From positions 62,001-126,000 of the forward strand of contig NZ_BAYA01000026.1 in assembly GCF_000685015.1 (NCBI RefSeq): a DNA stretch of 64,000 nucleotides, read 5' to 3'. Positions 1 to 8,709 of this stretch are shown piece by piece. The notes under the pieces are model-generated. The model made no database searches. It saw only the letters and a list, made by a program, of their open reading frames with translations, and was not told the DNA's origin. The stretch is from Paraburkholderia bannensis NBRC 103871 (lineage in GTDB: Bacteria > Pseudomonadota > Gammaproteobacteria > Burkholderiales > Burkholderiaceae). Numbering within the stretch: position 1 is the first letter of the stretch; the number at the start of each line of letters is the position of its first letter. The translations under genes and the position numbers were made by a program.

Positions 1-131
1 CCGCCAGCCGCCGTCGCACGGTCATAGTAGGAGACGCCGGTGTCGACAAGGCCATACATCGAGACGCTACCTTGACCATGAGTCGGGATGGCGATCAGCG
101 CAATACCCGCCATCACCGCGCACTTCCTCAT
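1..131 (-). CDS. Gram-negative porin, 5' end only (runs off left edge)
   Basis: The minus strand encodes a signal peptide (MRKCAVMAGIALIAIPTHG) followed by QGSVSMYGLVDTGVSYYD, the usual mature N-terminus of Burkholderia outer-membrane porins (first beta strand, YG-VD-G pattern). Such trimeric porins let small hydrophilic solutes through the outer membrane. About 43 codons are inside the window. An ATG four codons further upstream (143) is in frame, but an AAGGA sits directly against it and about 12 bases before the ATG at 131, so I prefer 131. It is the last gene of the minus-strand group beginning at 4390, but 138 bases separate it from the molybdenum hydroxylase, so it probably has its own promoter. 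The family call is firm; the substrate cannot be judged. Confidence 0.85.
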   Translation of the reverse strand, partial: MRKCAVMAGIALIAIPTHGQGSVSMYGLVDTGVSYYDRATAAG

Positions 132-143
132 TACGCTACGCAT

Positions 144-269
144 TCCTTATTTTTCGGGCTCGATTGGCGGTCGATTGTTGCTCGACGATCGCTACGATCG
201 ATTGTCGATACAGCCTGGCGGTCGCACACGCGACTGCCGGCGTCCAGAACCGGCGCCGGGTACGCGCGC
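144..269. repeat. Porin leader with three TCGATTG copies
   Basis: The heptamer TCGATTG occurs at 160-166, 171-177 and 198-204, with GATCG-type palindromes between copies two and three. The stretch lies just upstream of the porin start on the minus strand, where a regulator or leader structure would act. No function is proven. Confidence 0.4.
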
Positions 270-2519
270 TCAGAGCGGCGCTGGCAGTTGCGGCCCGAAC
301 GGCATCGACCTGAAGTATGTGCCGGTCGCTTTGCGTAGCGCGCTTGCCAGCGCCGGCGCAACGACCGCTGTGGAGACCTCGCCGCACCCTTGAGGAGGCC
401 GCTCGCTCTCAACGATGACGACTTCGACCTTCGGCATTTGCGCAATCTTTAACAGCGGATAGGTGTTGAAGTTTCCTTCGACGATCGCCCCATCGGCGAA
501 ATGGATCGCGCTGTGCAGCGCCGTCGTCAACGCGAAGCCGATGCCGCCCTCGACGTTTGCGGTCACGAGATTCGGGTTGATCACCTTGCCGCAATCGATG
601 CCGCACACGGCCCGCACCACACGCACGCGCCCATGCTCCACCTGGACTTCGACGACGATCGCGAGGTAGCTTGTGAACGCATTGTTGCGGCCGACCCACT
701 CATTCACGGCGAGCCCCCGGAAATGCGCCTTCCGTGCGGGCGAATGCCAGCCGGCCGCACGAGCCGTTGCGTCGAGCACGCGCAGGCTAAGCGGCGATTG
801 CGCGAGTAGCTTGCGCCGGTATTCGAGTTCATCGATACCGGCCTTTTCACTGAGCTCGTTGATGAAACTTTCGAGAAAGAACAGACTCGCGACGCTACCG
901 ACGCCCCGCAGATAGCTCAGCGAAATCGGCTGATCGACGATGTTCGCTTCCACGTGCAATGCGGGAAATTTATAGACCGGCGCGTACACGCATTCGACCA
1001 TGCTCTCATCCCAACCGCCTGCCTTCTCGACCGTCTTGCGGCGCATTTGCCAGAACAGCGACTGGCCGGCGTAGCGCGCCCAGATTGCGGTGGGATAGCC
1101 TTCGCGATCTAGCGCAGCGCGATAATGGCTGATGCACGGCGGCCGAAGATAATCTTGCCGGATATCAATTTCGCGCGGATAAATCACCTTGACCGGTTTG
1201 CCAACCGCTTTCGAAGCGAACGTTGCGTGAATCACCGCGTCGGGCAGGTACTTGCGCCCGAAACTGCCGCCAAGGAATGTCGTGTTGACCACGACGTTCT
1301 CGGCCTTCAGCCCGAAGATTCCGCTCAACGCCGTGCGCACCATGTCCTGCCCCTGGAACGGCCCCCAGGTTTCGATGGTGCCGTCGCGGAAGTGGCTCGT
1401 GGCGTTGCACGGCTCCATCGATGCGTGCGCAACATAGGGCGCCCCGTAGCGCGCCTCATGGTAGCGCGATGCATCGGCCTGGGCCGCAGTAATCAAACTG
1501 CCTGCACCGCCCCTGTTCACGACCTGCGCCAACTGGCTCTGATTCAGCGCGGCCTGGTTGGCCGCGTCGATCGCGGAGCTGGCGAGCGTCGCGGCGTCAC
1601 CGCGCTCGAACTCGACGTCGAGCAGATCCGCCGCCTTCTTCGCCTGCCAATAGCTTTGCGCCACCACGATAACGGTGTTATGCCGCCGGTTGCTGTCAAT
1701 GCCCATCATGTTCAACATGGACAGATGGCGTGTCGTTACGAGATCCACGATGCCTGGCATGCTACGAATCGCCGCCTCGTTCCGGATGCCCAGAACCGTC
1801 CCGGTCAACGAAGGCGTGATCCACGGCACGCCAATCAACATGCCCGGCACCTCGACATCGATGCCGAAAATCGCGCTCCCATTGACCTTCTCAGGCGTGT
1901 CGATGCGGTGGACGTATTTGCCCACCATGCCGTCTCTGGCCAGTTCGGCGCTCTTGAGCACGGGTTTCGGGTTCAGCGCGATGCGCGGGGCGTAGGCCAC
2001 GAGTTCGCCGTACGCGATGCTGCGCCCGGACGTCCTGTCGAGCACACGCCCTTTTTCGGTTCTGCACTGCGAGATGGGCACGTTCAGATGCAGCGCGCCG
2101 GCGCGCAAAAAGAAGTCGCGCGCCTGCGCACCGGCAACACGCATGCGCTCGTAGAACTTCGTCATCGAAGTGGAGGCAGCGACGAACTGCGAGAACGATT
2201 CGCCCCCCGCGAGCTGCCGGTAGGCATCCTTTCCCGTCACGAACCGGACGACCACGCGCTCCCAGTCCGCGTCCATTTCATCGGCCAGGACTTGCGGCAG
2301 CCCCGTATAAATGCCCTGCCCGACCTCACACTGCGACACACCGATGACAACCTGTCCTTCACGGTTGATCCAGACCCAGTCGCTAATCGCCGCGTCCGCA
2401 ATGGGCGGCTCGCCCGATTGGGAAAAGATGGCCGCGCGCACGCGAGGGGCAACAGGGATGAGCATTGAGCCAATTACAAGCGCACCGCCCTTGAGGAACT
2501 GCCTGCGGTCGAGGGCCAT
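270..2519 (-). CDS. Molybdopterin-binding aldehyde/isoquinoline oxidoreductase large subunit, Tat-exported
   Basis: A 749-residue xanthine dehydrogenase-family large subunit of the IorB type, which hydroxylates an aldehyde or N-heterocycle at a Mo-cytosine-dinucleotide cofactor. The N-terminus MALDRRQFLKGG is a twin-arginine signal followed by a hydrophobic stretch and a PRVRA cleavage region, so the enzyme should be folded in the cytoplasm and exported to the periplasm. SQCEVGQGIYTG and, near the C-terminus, GCGEVSTAVVAPALASAL (with the expected catalytic Glu) match the family. I start at 2519, two bases after the stop of the 2Fe-2S gene; the longer open frame only overlaps that gene. It is the last cistron of a three-gene operon with a cytochrome c that probably takes the electrons. 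The substrate is unknown. Confidence 0.9.
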   Translation of the reverse strand: MALDRRQFLKGGALVIGSMLIPVAPRVRAAIFSQSGEPPIADAAISDWVWINREGQVVIGVSQCEVGQGIYTGLPQVLADEMDADWERVVVRFVTGKDAYRQLAGGESFSQFVAASTSMTKFYERMRVAGAQARDFFLRAGALHLNVPISQCRTEKGRVLDRTSGRSIAYGELVAYAPRIALNPKPVLKSAELARDGMVGKYVHRIDTPEKVNGSAIFGIDVEVPGMLIGVPWITPSLTGTVLGIRNEAAIRSMPGIVDLVTTRHLSMLNMMGIDSNRRHNTVIVVAQSYWQAKKAADLLDVEFERGDAATLASSAIDAANQAALNQSQLAQVVNRGGAGSLITAAQADASRYHEARYGAPYVAHASMEPCNATSHFRDGTIETWGPFQGQDMVRTALSGIFGLKAENVVVNTTFLGGSFGRKYLPDAVIHATFASKAVGKPVKVIYPREIDIRQDYLRPPCISHYRAALDREGYPTAIWARYAGQSLFWQMRRKTVEKAGGWDESMVECVYAPVYKFPALHVEANIVDQPISLSYLRGVGSVASLFFLESFINELSEKAGIDELEYRRKLLAQSPLSLRVLDATARAAGWHSPARKAHFRGLAVNEWVGRNNAFTSYLAIVVEVQVEHGRVRVVRAVCGIDCGKVINPNLVTANVEGGIGFALTTALHSAIHFADGAIVEGNFNTYPLLKIAQMPKVEVVIVESERPPQGCGEVSTAVVAPALASALRKATGTYFRSMPFGPQLPAPL

Positions 2520-2521
2520 CG

Positions 2522-2974
2522 TCACGCTCCGCCTTCGCTGCTGGCACGGTGTATCGCGGCCCGAATCCGGTGATAGGTCGCGCAGCGGCACAGATTCGTG
2601 AGATTCGCGTCGATGTCGGCGTCCGATGGCTTGGGGTGTCGCTTGAGCATCGCAACGGTCGCCATGATCATGCCGGACTGGCAGTAGCCGCATTGCGGCA
2701 CGTCTTCGGCGATCCATGCTTGCTGGACAGGATGGCTGCTGTCCTTCGAGAGGCCTTCGATCGTCGTGACGCGCTTGCCCTTCACCAGCTCCAGCGGATA
2801 GCAGCATGAGCGCACCGCCTCGCCCTCGACGTGCACCGTACAGGCGCCGCAGGCGCCAATGCCACACCCGAACTTGGTGCCGGTCAGCTTGAAGTGTTCA
2901 CGAATCACCCAGAGCAACGGCGTATCCGGCTCGCCGTCGAAACGCACGGGTTTGTCGTTCAATACGAATTCCAT
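2522..2974 (-). CDS. 2Fe-2S electron-transfer subunit of the molybdenum hydroxylase (IorA-like)
   Basis: A 150-residue protein with two [2Fe-2S] sites. The plant-type ferredoxin cluster has C37, C42, C45 and C57; the second, alpha-helical cluster has C95, C98, C129 and C131 (CGYC ... CRC). It passes electrons from the Mo centre of the large subunit to the next carrier. Length and motif order are those of IorA/CoxS small subunits. The start is fixed by an AGGAGGA site that overlaps the stop of the upstream cytochrome gene. The stop lies two bases before the large-subunit start, so the pair is translationally coupled. There is no signal peptide, as expected for a subunit carried out with its Tat-tagged partner. 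Confidence 0.93.
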   Translation of the reverse strand: MEFVLNDKPVRFDGEPDTPLLWVIREHFKLTGTKFGCGIGACGACTVHVEGEAVRSCCYPLELVKGKRVTTIEGLSKDSSHPVQQAWIAEDVPQCGYCQSGMIMATVAMLKRHPKPSDADIDANLTNLCRCATYHRIRAAIHRASSEGGA

Positions 2975-2978
2975 TTCA

Positions 2979-2987
2979 GTTCCTCCT
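2979..2987 (-). promoter_or_regulatory. Ribosome binding site of the 2Fe-2S subunit, overlapping the cytochrome stop
   Basis: The minus strand reads GAGGAGGAACTGAAATG. The AGGAGGA sits inside and next to the TGA of the cytochrome gene, which fixes the start at 2974 and suggests coupled translation. Confidence 0.75.
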
Positions 2988-4390
2988 CAATCAGGCTGCC
3001 CCGCATCCCTGCGCGCGCGCCGCCCGCGCACGACCAGCACCCAATACCCGAGCGCCACGACAAACAACGCTCCGAACGTTGCTAGCACGTACGGCAACCA
3101 TGCGATCACCGGCGTAGGCCCCCCGTTGCGCAAGGTTGCAACGTCATCTGCCGACACGTGCTCCATGCGGCGGCCGAAGCGCATGCTGACGTAGTTGGCG
3201 AGGTCGGCGACCTGAGCGTCATTGAGCGTCTGGCCGAACGCCGGCATCCACACCTGGCCGTTGTCGCCGCGCCGCTCGACGCCATAGAGAATCGTCATGA
3301 CAAGATTGTTGGGCTTGACCGCGCGAACGTCGGCGTTGCGTATGAGCGACGGGAAATAGCCGTCGTACGCCCCTTGTCCGGCCATGCGGTGGCAGGACGC
3401 ACAGGCGCTCGCGTAGAGCGCGGCGCCGGGTACTGAGATCGATGCATCCACCGGCAACGGCGCCGCATTCGAGCGTTGCGCGGGCAATGAGCTGCCTCCT
3501 GCATCCGGCGTGCCAATTTCCGGCGTCTGTTTGAGATAGGCCGCTATCGCATTCAAGTCGGCCTCGTCGAGAAAACGCAGGCTGTATTCAACGGCCTCGG
3601 CCATCGGCCCGGCTGCTTGCGCCTTGTTTCTGACATGGCCGCTGCGCAGGTATTGCGCGAGCTCCGCCTGGGTCCAGCTGCCGATTCCGACATCAGGATC
3701 CGAGGTGATATTCGGCGCATACCATCCATCCACCGCGCCCCCGGACAGATAGCGCTTGCGATTGTCTTCCGCCATCAGCCAGTTGCGCGGGCTATGGCAG
3801 GCCGAACAATGTCCGAGTGCGTCGACCAGATACCGGCCACGCTCGAGTTGCGGGGAAAGGGGTTTGACCTCCCGTCCGTCATCGAGAAAAAGCGCGTTCC
3901 ATACCCTCATCGACGTGCGAATCGAAAACGGAAAGTCGAGCCGCGTTGCCGGCGGCCGCCGGTCGTCGGGCGGCACGGCATTCATGAAGTACGCGTAGAG
4001 CGCGCGCACATCGTCATCGGTCAGATTACGGTAAGCGGTATAGGGCATCGCGGGGTAAAGCGGCGTGCCGCCCCGGCCAATGCCTTCTTTTAACGCGCGC
4101 CTGAAATCCTCTTCTGTAAAGGAGCCAATACCGCCAGACACAGAAGGCGTGATATTGCTCGCAATGATTTTTCCGACCGGCGAATTGATCGCAAGCCCGC
4201 CCCCATACTGGGTCGCACCGGTCGCGCTCCGGTGACAAGCCGCGCAATCGGCAGCCACTGCCAGATAGGCGCCGCGCTGGATCAGCATGACATTGCCGGC
4301 ATCGTTCGAAGACGATTTAGACCACGAAGATATCGGCAAACAACTAATAAGGATGCCGAACCATATTAAATGCCAGCGTCTAAATTTCAT
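2987..4390 (-). CDS. Triheme c-type cytochrome, membrane-anchored
   Basis: A 467-residue protein with three haem c sites: CAACH at 49-53, CSACH near 195-199 and CASCH near 330-334. The N-terminal signal is MKFRRWHLIWFGILI..., and a C-terminal membrane helix (about residues 425-450) ends in a basic tail. This is the plan of the cytochrome subunit of periplasmic alcohol, gluconate and aldehyde dehydrogenases. It probably moves electrons from the Mo/2Fe-2S subunits to quinone or the oxidase chain. I start at 4390 because the signal peptide begins there; an in-frame ATG 21 codons earlier would put an unusual extension before it. It is the first gene of the operon, whereas I would expect the cytochrome last. 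Confidence 0.9.
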   Translation of the reverse strand: MKFRRWHLIWFGILISCLPISSWSKSSSNDAGNVMLIQRGAYLAVAADCAACHRSATGATQYGGGLAINSPVGKIIASNITPSVSGGIGSFTEEDFRRALKEGIGRGGTPLYPAMPYTAYRNLTDDDVRALYAYFMNAVPPDDRRPPATRLDFPFSIRTSMRVWNALFLDDGREVKPLSPQLERGRYLVDALGHCSACHSPRNWLMAEDNRKRYLSGGAVDGWYAPNITSDPDVGIGSWTQAELAQYLRSGHVRNKAQAAGPMAEAVEYSLRFLDEADLNAIAAYLKQTPEIGTPDAGGSSLPAQRSNAAPLPVDASISVPGAALYASACASCHRMAGQGAYDGYFPSLIRNADVRAVKPNNLVMTILYGVERRGDNGQVWMPAFGQTLNDAQVADLANYVSMRFGRRMEHVSADDVATLRNGGPTPVIAWLPYVLATFGALFVVALGYWVLVVRGRRARRDAGQPD

Positions 4391-4755
4391 GACTCGATAG
4401 ATGTCACTATTTGTTTGCCCAGGATCCGCCGACATAATCGGCGAAACATGCAAACAATTCGATCAATTGAATTTTCAACCTGCGCAATGCCAGCTACCGG
4501 GAAATGCATCCCGTAGCCCAATACCGTTTCGCAGGAGGATTGATTCTACTGACTCAGACATATCGAGATGGGCGACATTCAGACCGTTCCGATGACTCGA
4601 TCAAATAACGCCGCGATTTATACATCGAACTACAGATGCATCAGAATCATCGTACATAGATCGGAAGTCACCGGCATTGTGCGGACAACCGGGCAGCGTG
4701 AAGGGAATGGATCGGCCGCCGCCTGCGGCACGCGCTACGCGTGCCGCATCGCGCA
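4391..4755. other. Intergenic region upstream of the cytochrome-hydroxylase operon
   Basis: This 365-base gap separates the permease stop from the cytochrome start. It is more AT-rich than its surroundings between about 4400 and 4660 and should hold the operon promoter. Two palindromes lie at 4455-4478 (listed separately). A GGAGG at 4535 precedes only a 22-codon frame that I do not accept as a gene. I see no terminator with a T-run. Confidence 0.5.
4455..4478. promoter_or_regulatory. Overlapping AT-rich palindromes, candidate operator
   Basis: CAATT-N5-AATTG at 4455-4469 overlaps TTGAA-N2-TTCAA at 4467-4478. They lie 65 to 90 bases upstream of the cytochrome start. Their symmetry and place suit a dimeric repressor or activator of the operon. 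No regulator gene is adjacent. Confidence 0.4.
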
Positions 4756-7371
4756 TCACGCGTCCCGCAGCGACTGCAGCGCCGGACGCGCAAGCACGTG
4801 GCGCAGGCTGATCCAGCCGCCCACGCCCGCGCATGCCACGCCTGCCGCGATACCTGCTGGCAGGAGCCACGGATCGAACGGCAGGTAAAACTCGAACACA
4901 CGCGTCGCCAGCACCGAGCCGACAAGCTGCGCGCCCACCGCCGCCATCAGGCCGGAAAGTGCGCCCACCGCCACAAATTCGGCGATCTGCACCGAGCGCA
5001 CCTGCGCGTGCGACGCGCCCAGCGCGCGCAGCAGCGCCGACTCGCGCATGCGTTCGTCGCGCGTGCCCGCGAGCGCCGCATAGAGCACCAGCACGCCCGC
5101 CGCGAGCGTGAAGATGAACAGGAACTGCACCGCGCCGATCACCTGCTCCAGCATGCGCTGGATCTGCGCGAGGATCGGGCCGACATCGATGGCGGTCACG
5201 TTCGGATACTGCGCGACCAGGCCGTCGACCACCGCGCGCTGCGACTCAGGCAAATGGAAGCTCGTGATGAAAGTGGCCGGAAAATCGTGCAGTAGCGCGG
5301 GCGGCATGAGCACGAAAAAGTTGACCTTGAACGAACCCCAATCGAGCTTGCGCACGCTCGTCACCGGCGCGGTGACTTCGAGGCCCGCCACGTCGAAGGT
5401 CAGCACATCGCCGGGTTTGACCTTGAGGATCTTCGCGAGGCCCTGTTCGATCGACAATTGCGGCGTGCTTGCGTCGCCATACCAGGCGCCGGCCTCGATG
5501 CGGTTATCGTCCGGCAGTTGTGTCGTGTACGAGAGGTTGAATTCGCGATCGACCAGGCGGCGCGCATCCTCGCTCTTGTATTGATCGGGATTCACCGGCG
5601 TGCCGTTGATCGACGTAAGACGGCCGCGCACCATCGGCTCCAGATCGGGGTCGGCAATGCCATGCGTCTTGAGCCACGCAGCCACGGCGTCGCGCTGCAA
5701 GGGCTGGATATCGATAAGGAACTCGTTGGGCGCGTCGGGCGGCGTGGACTTGCGCCAGCCGTCGATCAGGTCGTTGCGCGTCATCGCGATCAGCAACAGG
5801 CACATCAGGCCGATGGCGAGCGACGTGATCTGCAACGCGCTTGCGCCAGGTCGCCGCTCCAGCGACGCCAGCGCATAACGCCAGCCCACGCCCGCACGCG
5901 AATCAAGACCGTTGCGCTGGCTGCGCGCCACGCGCGCCGCGCCCCACAGTGCAATGCGCGCAATCGCGGCGAACACCAGCAGACCCATCGCGAAGCCGCC
6001 CGCGACGATGCCGCCGAGTTTCAGCTCGCCCGCCGCCAGCACCAGCAGCCCCGCGAACAGCACGATGCCGATGGCGTACGCCGCCCAGGCGGTGCGGTTT
6101 TCGTCGCCCCACTCGCGGCGCAGGACGCGCACAGGCGGCACGCGCGTGAGCGGCAACAGCGGCGGCAGCGCAAAGCCGAGCAACAGCACGAGCCCCGCCG
6201 CGATGCCTTCGAGCGCCGGCACCGGGCCGGGATAAGGCAGCGCGACGTCGATCAGCGTGCCGAGCCAGGCAAGCAGGGCAAGATGCCCCACATAACCGAG
6301 CGCCACGCCCACCGCCCCGCCCACCAGACCCAGGCCTGCGAATTCGAGCACGAAGATCGAGCGCAGCGTGCGCTGGCTCGCGCCGAGGCAACGCATCGCC
6401 GCGCACGTGTCCAGATGGCGGCGCGTGTAGCGGTGCGCGGCCATCGCGATCGCCACCGCCGCAAGCAGCGCGGTCAACAGCGACACGAGCGTGAGGAAGT
6501 GGCGCGCGCGGTCGAGCGTCTGACGCACCTGCGGCTGGCCGTCCTTGAGCGATTCGAGCGCGACGCCGCGCATCTTGCCGCCATCGACGCGCTCACGCGC
6601 CCACGCGGCGTATTGCGCGACGGCCGGATCCGCGCCCGCCACCAGCAGGCGGTAAGTCACGCGGCTGCCGTAGCCGGTCAGGCCCGTCGAGGGCAGATCG
6701 GCTGCATTGAGCATCAGGCGCGGCGAGAAGTTGACGAAGGAAAAACCACGGTCGAGTTCGCGCGTGATGATCGCGCCCACCGTCAGGCTGCGTGTGCCGA
6801 CCTTCACCGTGCCGCCGACATGAAGCTTGAGCGCATCGAGCAGTTCATCGTCCACCCAGACGGTGCCGGGCGGCGGAATGCCCTGCGCCTCGCGATCGGG
6901 CGCGCCCGGCGCGGACGCGATGCGCAGCGCGCCGCGCAGCGGATAACCCGGCGACACCGATTTGACGGCGGCCAGGCGCGCGGGCGTCTGCGCCCCCGGG
7001 CTCGCGGCGGGCACGGTCACCATGCTCGGGAAAATCGCCGTTGTCGCCATCTTCAAGGCGAGCGACTGCGCCTCGCGCGCGAACATCGGATCGAGCGGAC
7101 GATCGGCGCGCACGATGAAATCGGCGGCGATCATGCGTTTGGCGTCGCGCTCAAGGCCGCGTTGCAGACGATCGGCGAGAAAACCCACGCTCGACAGCGC
7201 CGCTACGGCCAGCACCAGCGCCAGCAGGAGCATGGTCAGTTCGCCCGCGCGCCAGTCGCGCGCACTCATGCGCGCGGCGAGGCGCACGAGATCGGGCCAG
7301 CTCAGGGAAGATCGCGTAGACGCGGCAGAAGTAGCAGAAGCAGCAGACGCAGAGGGATTAACACCGTTCAA
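4756..7371 (-). CDS. FtsX-like ABC transporter permease (YbbP type)
   Basis: A protein of about 871 residues with the duplicated FtsX/MacB permease plan. A membrane helix follows DWRAGELTMLLLALVL, then comes a large periplasmic domain, three or four central helices, several more in the middle, a second periplasmic domain, and three C-terminal helices ending in LQSLRDA. YbbP-type permeases work with a LolD-like ATPase and have been linked to lipid or lipoprotein handling, but no ATPase gene is adjacent. The likely start is TTG at 7371, overlapping the upstream stop as TTGA, with GGAG nine bases before. A shorter ATG start at 7269 would remove residues usually seen before DWRAGEL. The family is secure; the start and the cargo are not. 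Confidence 0.83.
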   Translation of the reverse strand: MNGVNPSASAASATSAASTRSSLSWPDLVRLAARMSARDWRAGELTMLLLALVLAVAALSSVGFLADRLQRGLERDAKRMIAADFIVRADRPLDPMFAREAQSLALKMATTAIFPSMVTVPAASPGAQTPARLAAVKSVSPGYPLRGALRIASAPGAPDREAQGIPPPGTVWVDDELLDALKLHVGGTVKVGTRSLTVGAIITRELDRGFSFVNFSPRLMLNAADLPSTGLTGYGSRVTYRLLVAGADPAVAQYAAWARERVDGGKMRGVALESLKDGQPQVRQTLDRARHFLTLVSLLTALLAAVAIAMAAHRYTRRHLDTCAAMRCLGASQRTLRSIFVLEFAGLGLVGGAVGVALGYVGHLALLAWLGTLIDVALPYPGPVPALEGIAAGLVLLLGFALPPLLPLTRVPPVRVLRREWGDENRTAWAAYAIGIVLFAGLLVLAAGELKLGGIVAGGFAMGLLVFAAIARIALWGAARVARSQRNGLDSRAGVGWRYALASLERRPGASALQITSLAIGLMCLLLIAMTRNDLIDGWRKSTPPDAPNEFLIDIQPLQRDAVAAWLKTHGIADPDLEPMVRGRLTSINGTPVNPDQYKSEDARRLVDREFNLSYTTQLPDDNRIEAGAWYGDASTPQLSIEQGLAKILKVKPGDVLTFDVAGLEVTAPVTSVRKLDWGSFKVNFFVLMPPALLHDFPATFITSFHLPESQRAVVDGLVAQYPNVTAIDVGPILAQIQRMLEQVIGAVQFLFIFTLAAGVLVLYAALAGTRDERMRESALLRALGASHAQVRSVQIAEFVAVGALSGLMAAVGAQLVGSVLATRVFEFYLPFDPWLLPAGIAAGVACAGVGGWISLRHVLARPALQSLRDA

Positions 7372-7982
7372 TCGTGATGGCTCCGCAACGAGAACCGCGT
7401 GACCATATGCGTGGCCATGCCGCGAAAGCCGCCCTGAACGCCGCGCCACAGTCGCGGCAGCGCCCAGGTCGCGACCAGCAGGAACGCAACCAGCATCACC
7501 AGGAACAAAAGGGGTACGAAAAACGCGAGCAGCACGCCGACGAAGGTCATGCCGTCCTCTGCGCTGGAGGTGACGACGTTCGAGACCGGTTCGGGCGACA
7601 GATTGATGAGCGCGCGCGTGCCGGCCTTGGCCAGGTGCGCGGTGCCGGCAAGCGTGCCGCCCGCCAGCGCGGCGATCGTCAGCACGGCTGGATCGGCGTG
7701 GCCGAGCGCACCGGCCGCCAGCACGGCGCCCGCCGGAATGCGGATGAAGGTATGCACCGCATCCCACAGCGAATCGAACGCGGGGATTTTATCGGCGAGG
7801 AATTCGAGCACGGTGAGCGCACCGGCGACACCGATCACCCAGGGCGAAGACAGGATCGCGAGCGTGTCGGGTAGATGAATGACGCCCAGGCGCTGCATCA
7901 CGCCGGCCATCAGCACCGTCAGGTAGAGGCGCAGGCCGCTGCCCCAGGACAGGCCAGCGGCGAGAGATAAGGGTTCCAGCAT
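7368..7982 (-). CDS. DUF4126 family membrane protein
   Basis: A 204-residue membrane protein of unknown function. It starts MLEPLSLAAGLSWGSGLRLY and has about five hydrophobic segments, including one near residues 50-70 (VLEFLADKIPAFDSLWD) and two long C-terminal helices. The match is to DUF4126, often found near envelope genes. An AGGAGG six bases before the ATG at 7982 fixes the start, so the longer open frame is not used. The stop overlaps the TTG start of the permease by the TTGA pattern, so the two are probably translated together. Confidence 0.85.
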   Translation of the reverse strand: MLEPLSLAAGLSWGSGLRLYLTVLMAGVMQRLGVIHLPDTLAILSSPWVIGVAGALTVLEFLADKIPAFDSLWDAVHTFIRIPAGAVLAAGALGHADPAVLTIAALAGGTLAGTAHLAKAGTRALINLSPEPVSNVVTSSAEDGMTFVGVLLAFFVPLLFLVMLVAFLLVATWALPRLWRGVQGGFRGMATHMVTRFSLRSHHD

Positions 7983-8314
7983 GACTGCCTCCTCGCGCGA
8001 GGCCCGCGCGGCGCCGCTCCCCACAAAACGTGGCGTAGCGCGGCGTCCAGATTTGTCCGGCGGCTCTCAGAACATCGATAAAACCGCGCGACAAAAAGAC
8101 AGCGGCGCTCGCAACGTTCGCGGCGCTTGGGTGTTATCGGGTGAATCGGGTGGTGACCGCCTCATTATAGCCACGCAGACTGCGCCGCAGCAGCGCGGTT
8201 TTGCCGTTCTGGTGCGTCAAAACCACGTCTTTCAGGCGATAAATTGCCCGAAAATGCGCGCCGCATCACATAGCGGCGCACATGAACGGGAGCACTTCCG
8301 CTACGACAGCCGAT
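7983..8314. other. Intergenic region between DUF4126 and gdx
   Basis: This 332-base gap contains a perfect TATAAT on the minus strand (8164-8169), about 180 bases before the DUF4126 start and with no good -35, so the DUF4126-permease promoter may lie here. It also contains the hairpin at 8258-8279 listed as the gdx terminator. I find no gene in it. Confidence 0.45.
8251..8279 (-). terminator. Candidate terminator after gdx
   Basis: A 7-bp stem (8258-8264 with 8273-8279, GCGCCGC arms) is followed on the minus strand by CATTTTCG. The T-run is short, so this is a moderate call. It lies 36 bases after the gdx stop. Confidence 0.45.
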
Positions 8315-8635
8315 TTACGCAGCCGACGACAGCTTCAGGCCGACCAAGCCCGCCACGATCAACAAGGCGCTCAGCACGCGCGCCGCGCTCACCGCTTCGC
8401 CCATGACGACGATGCCGAGCACGAACGCACCGACCGCGCCGATACCCGTCCAGACCGCATATGCAGTGCCCAGCGGCAACTGGCGCATGGCCAGCGCGAG
8501 CAGCCAGAAACTGCCCAGCGCCGTCACGACGGTGAAGACCGACGGCCACAGCCGCGTAAAACCTTCGGAAGATTTGAGACCGGTGGCCCACGCCACTTCG
8601 AGCAGGCCGGCAATGAGGAGATAGAGCCAAGGCAT
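8315..8635 (-). CDS. gdx: Guanidinium exporter, small multidrug resistance family
   Basis: A 106-residue, four-helix SMR protein. The first helix, MPWLYLLIAGLLEVAWATGLK, carries the essential E13 and W16 and runs into KSSEGFTRLWPS, the pattern of the Gdx (formerly SugE) branch and not of EmrE-type drug pumps. Gdx is a dual-topology dimer that exports guanidinium in exchange for protons. The start at 8635 gives the usual length and has GGAG eight bases upstream; a longer frame to 8719 would run through the riboswitch. The guanidine-II riboswitch directly upstream supports the guanidinium role independently of the protein. Confidence 0.93.
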   Translation of the reverse strand: MPWLYLLIAGLLEVAWATGLKSSEGFTRLWPSVFTVVTALGSFWLLALAMRQLPLGTAYAVWTGIGAVGAFVLGIVVMGEAVSAARVLSALLIVAGLVGLKLSSAA

Positions 8636-8658
8636 CAGGAACGCTCCATAAGAAAAAT

Positions 8659-8701
8659 GGGGCCGTCCCCGAAAAAAGAACCGCGCAAGGTCGTCCTTAC
8701 G
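8659..8701 (-). ncRNA. Guanidine-II (mini-ykkC) riboswitch
   Basis: Read on the minus strand, two small hairpins carry the class's loop ACGR. Hairpin 1 (8684-8701) is CGTAAGG-ACGA-CCTTGCG, 7 bp with one T-G wobble. Hairpin 2 (8659-8670) is GGGG-ACGG-CCCC. A short A/T-rich linker joins them, and the gdx Shine-Dalgarno follows hairpin 2 within about 15 bases. In this class guanidine joins the two loops and frees the ribosome binding site. Loop sequences, spacing and the downstream gene all agree. Confidence 0.9.
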
Positions 8702-8709
8702 CTTCTGTA

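Noticed and set aside
72..393. Small plus-strand frames at the left edge
   Set aside because: They lie opposite the porin start and its leader; the porin signal peptide on the minus strand explains the sequence better.
4531..4612. GGAGG followed by a short TTG frame
   Set aside because: It is only 22 codons, with no hydrophobic or conserved pattern; chance in the operon leader.
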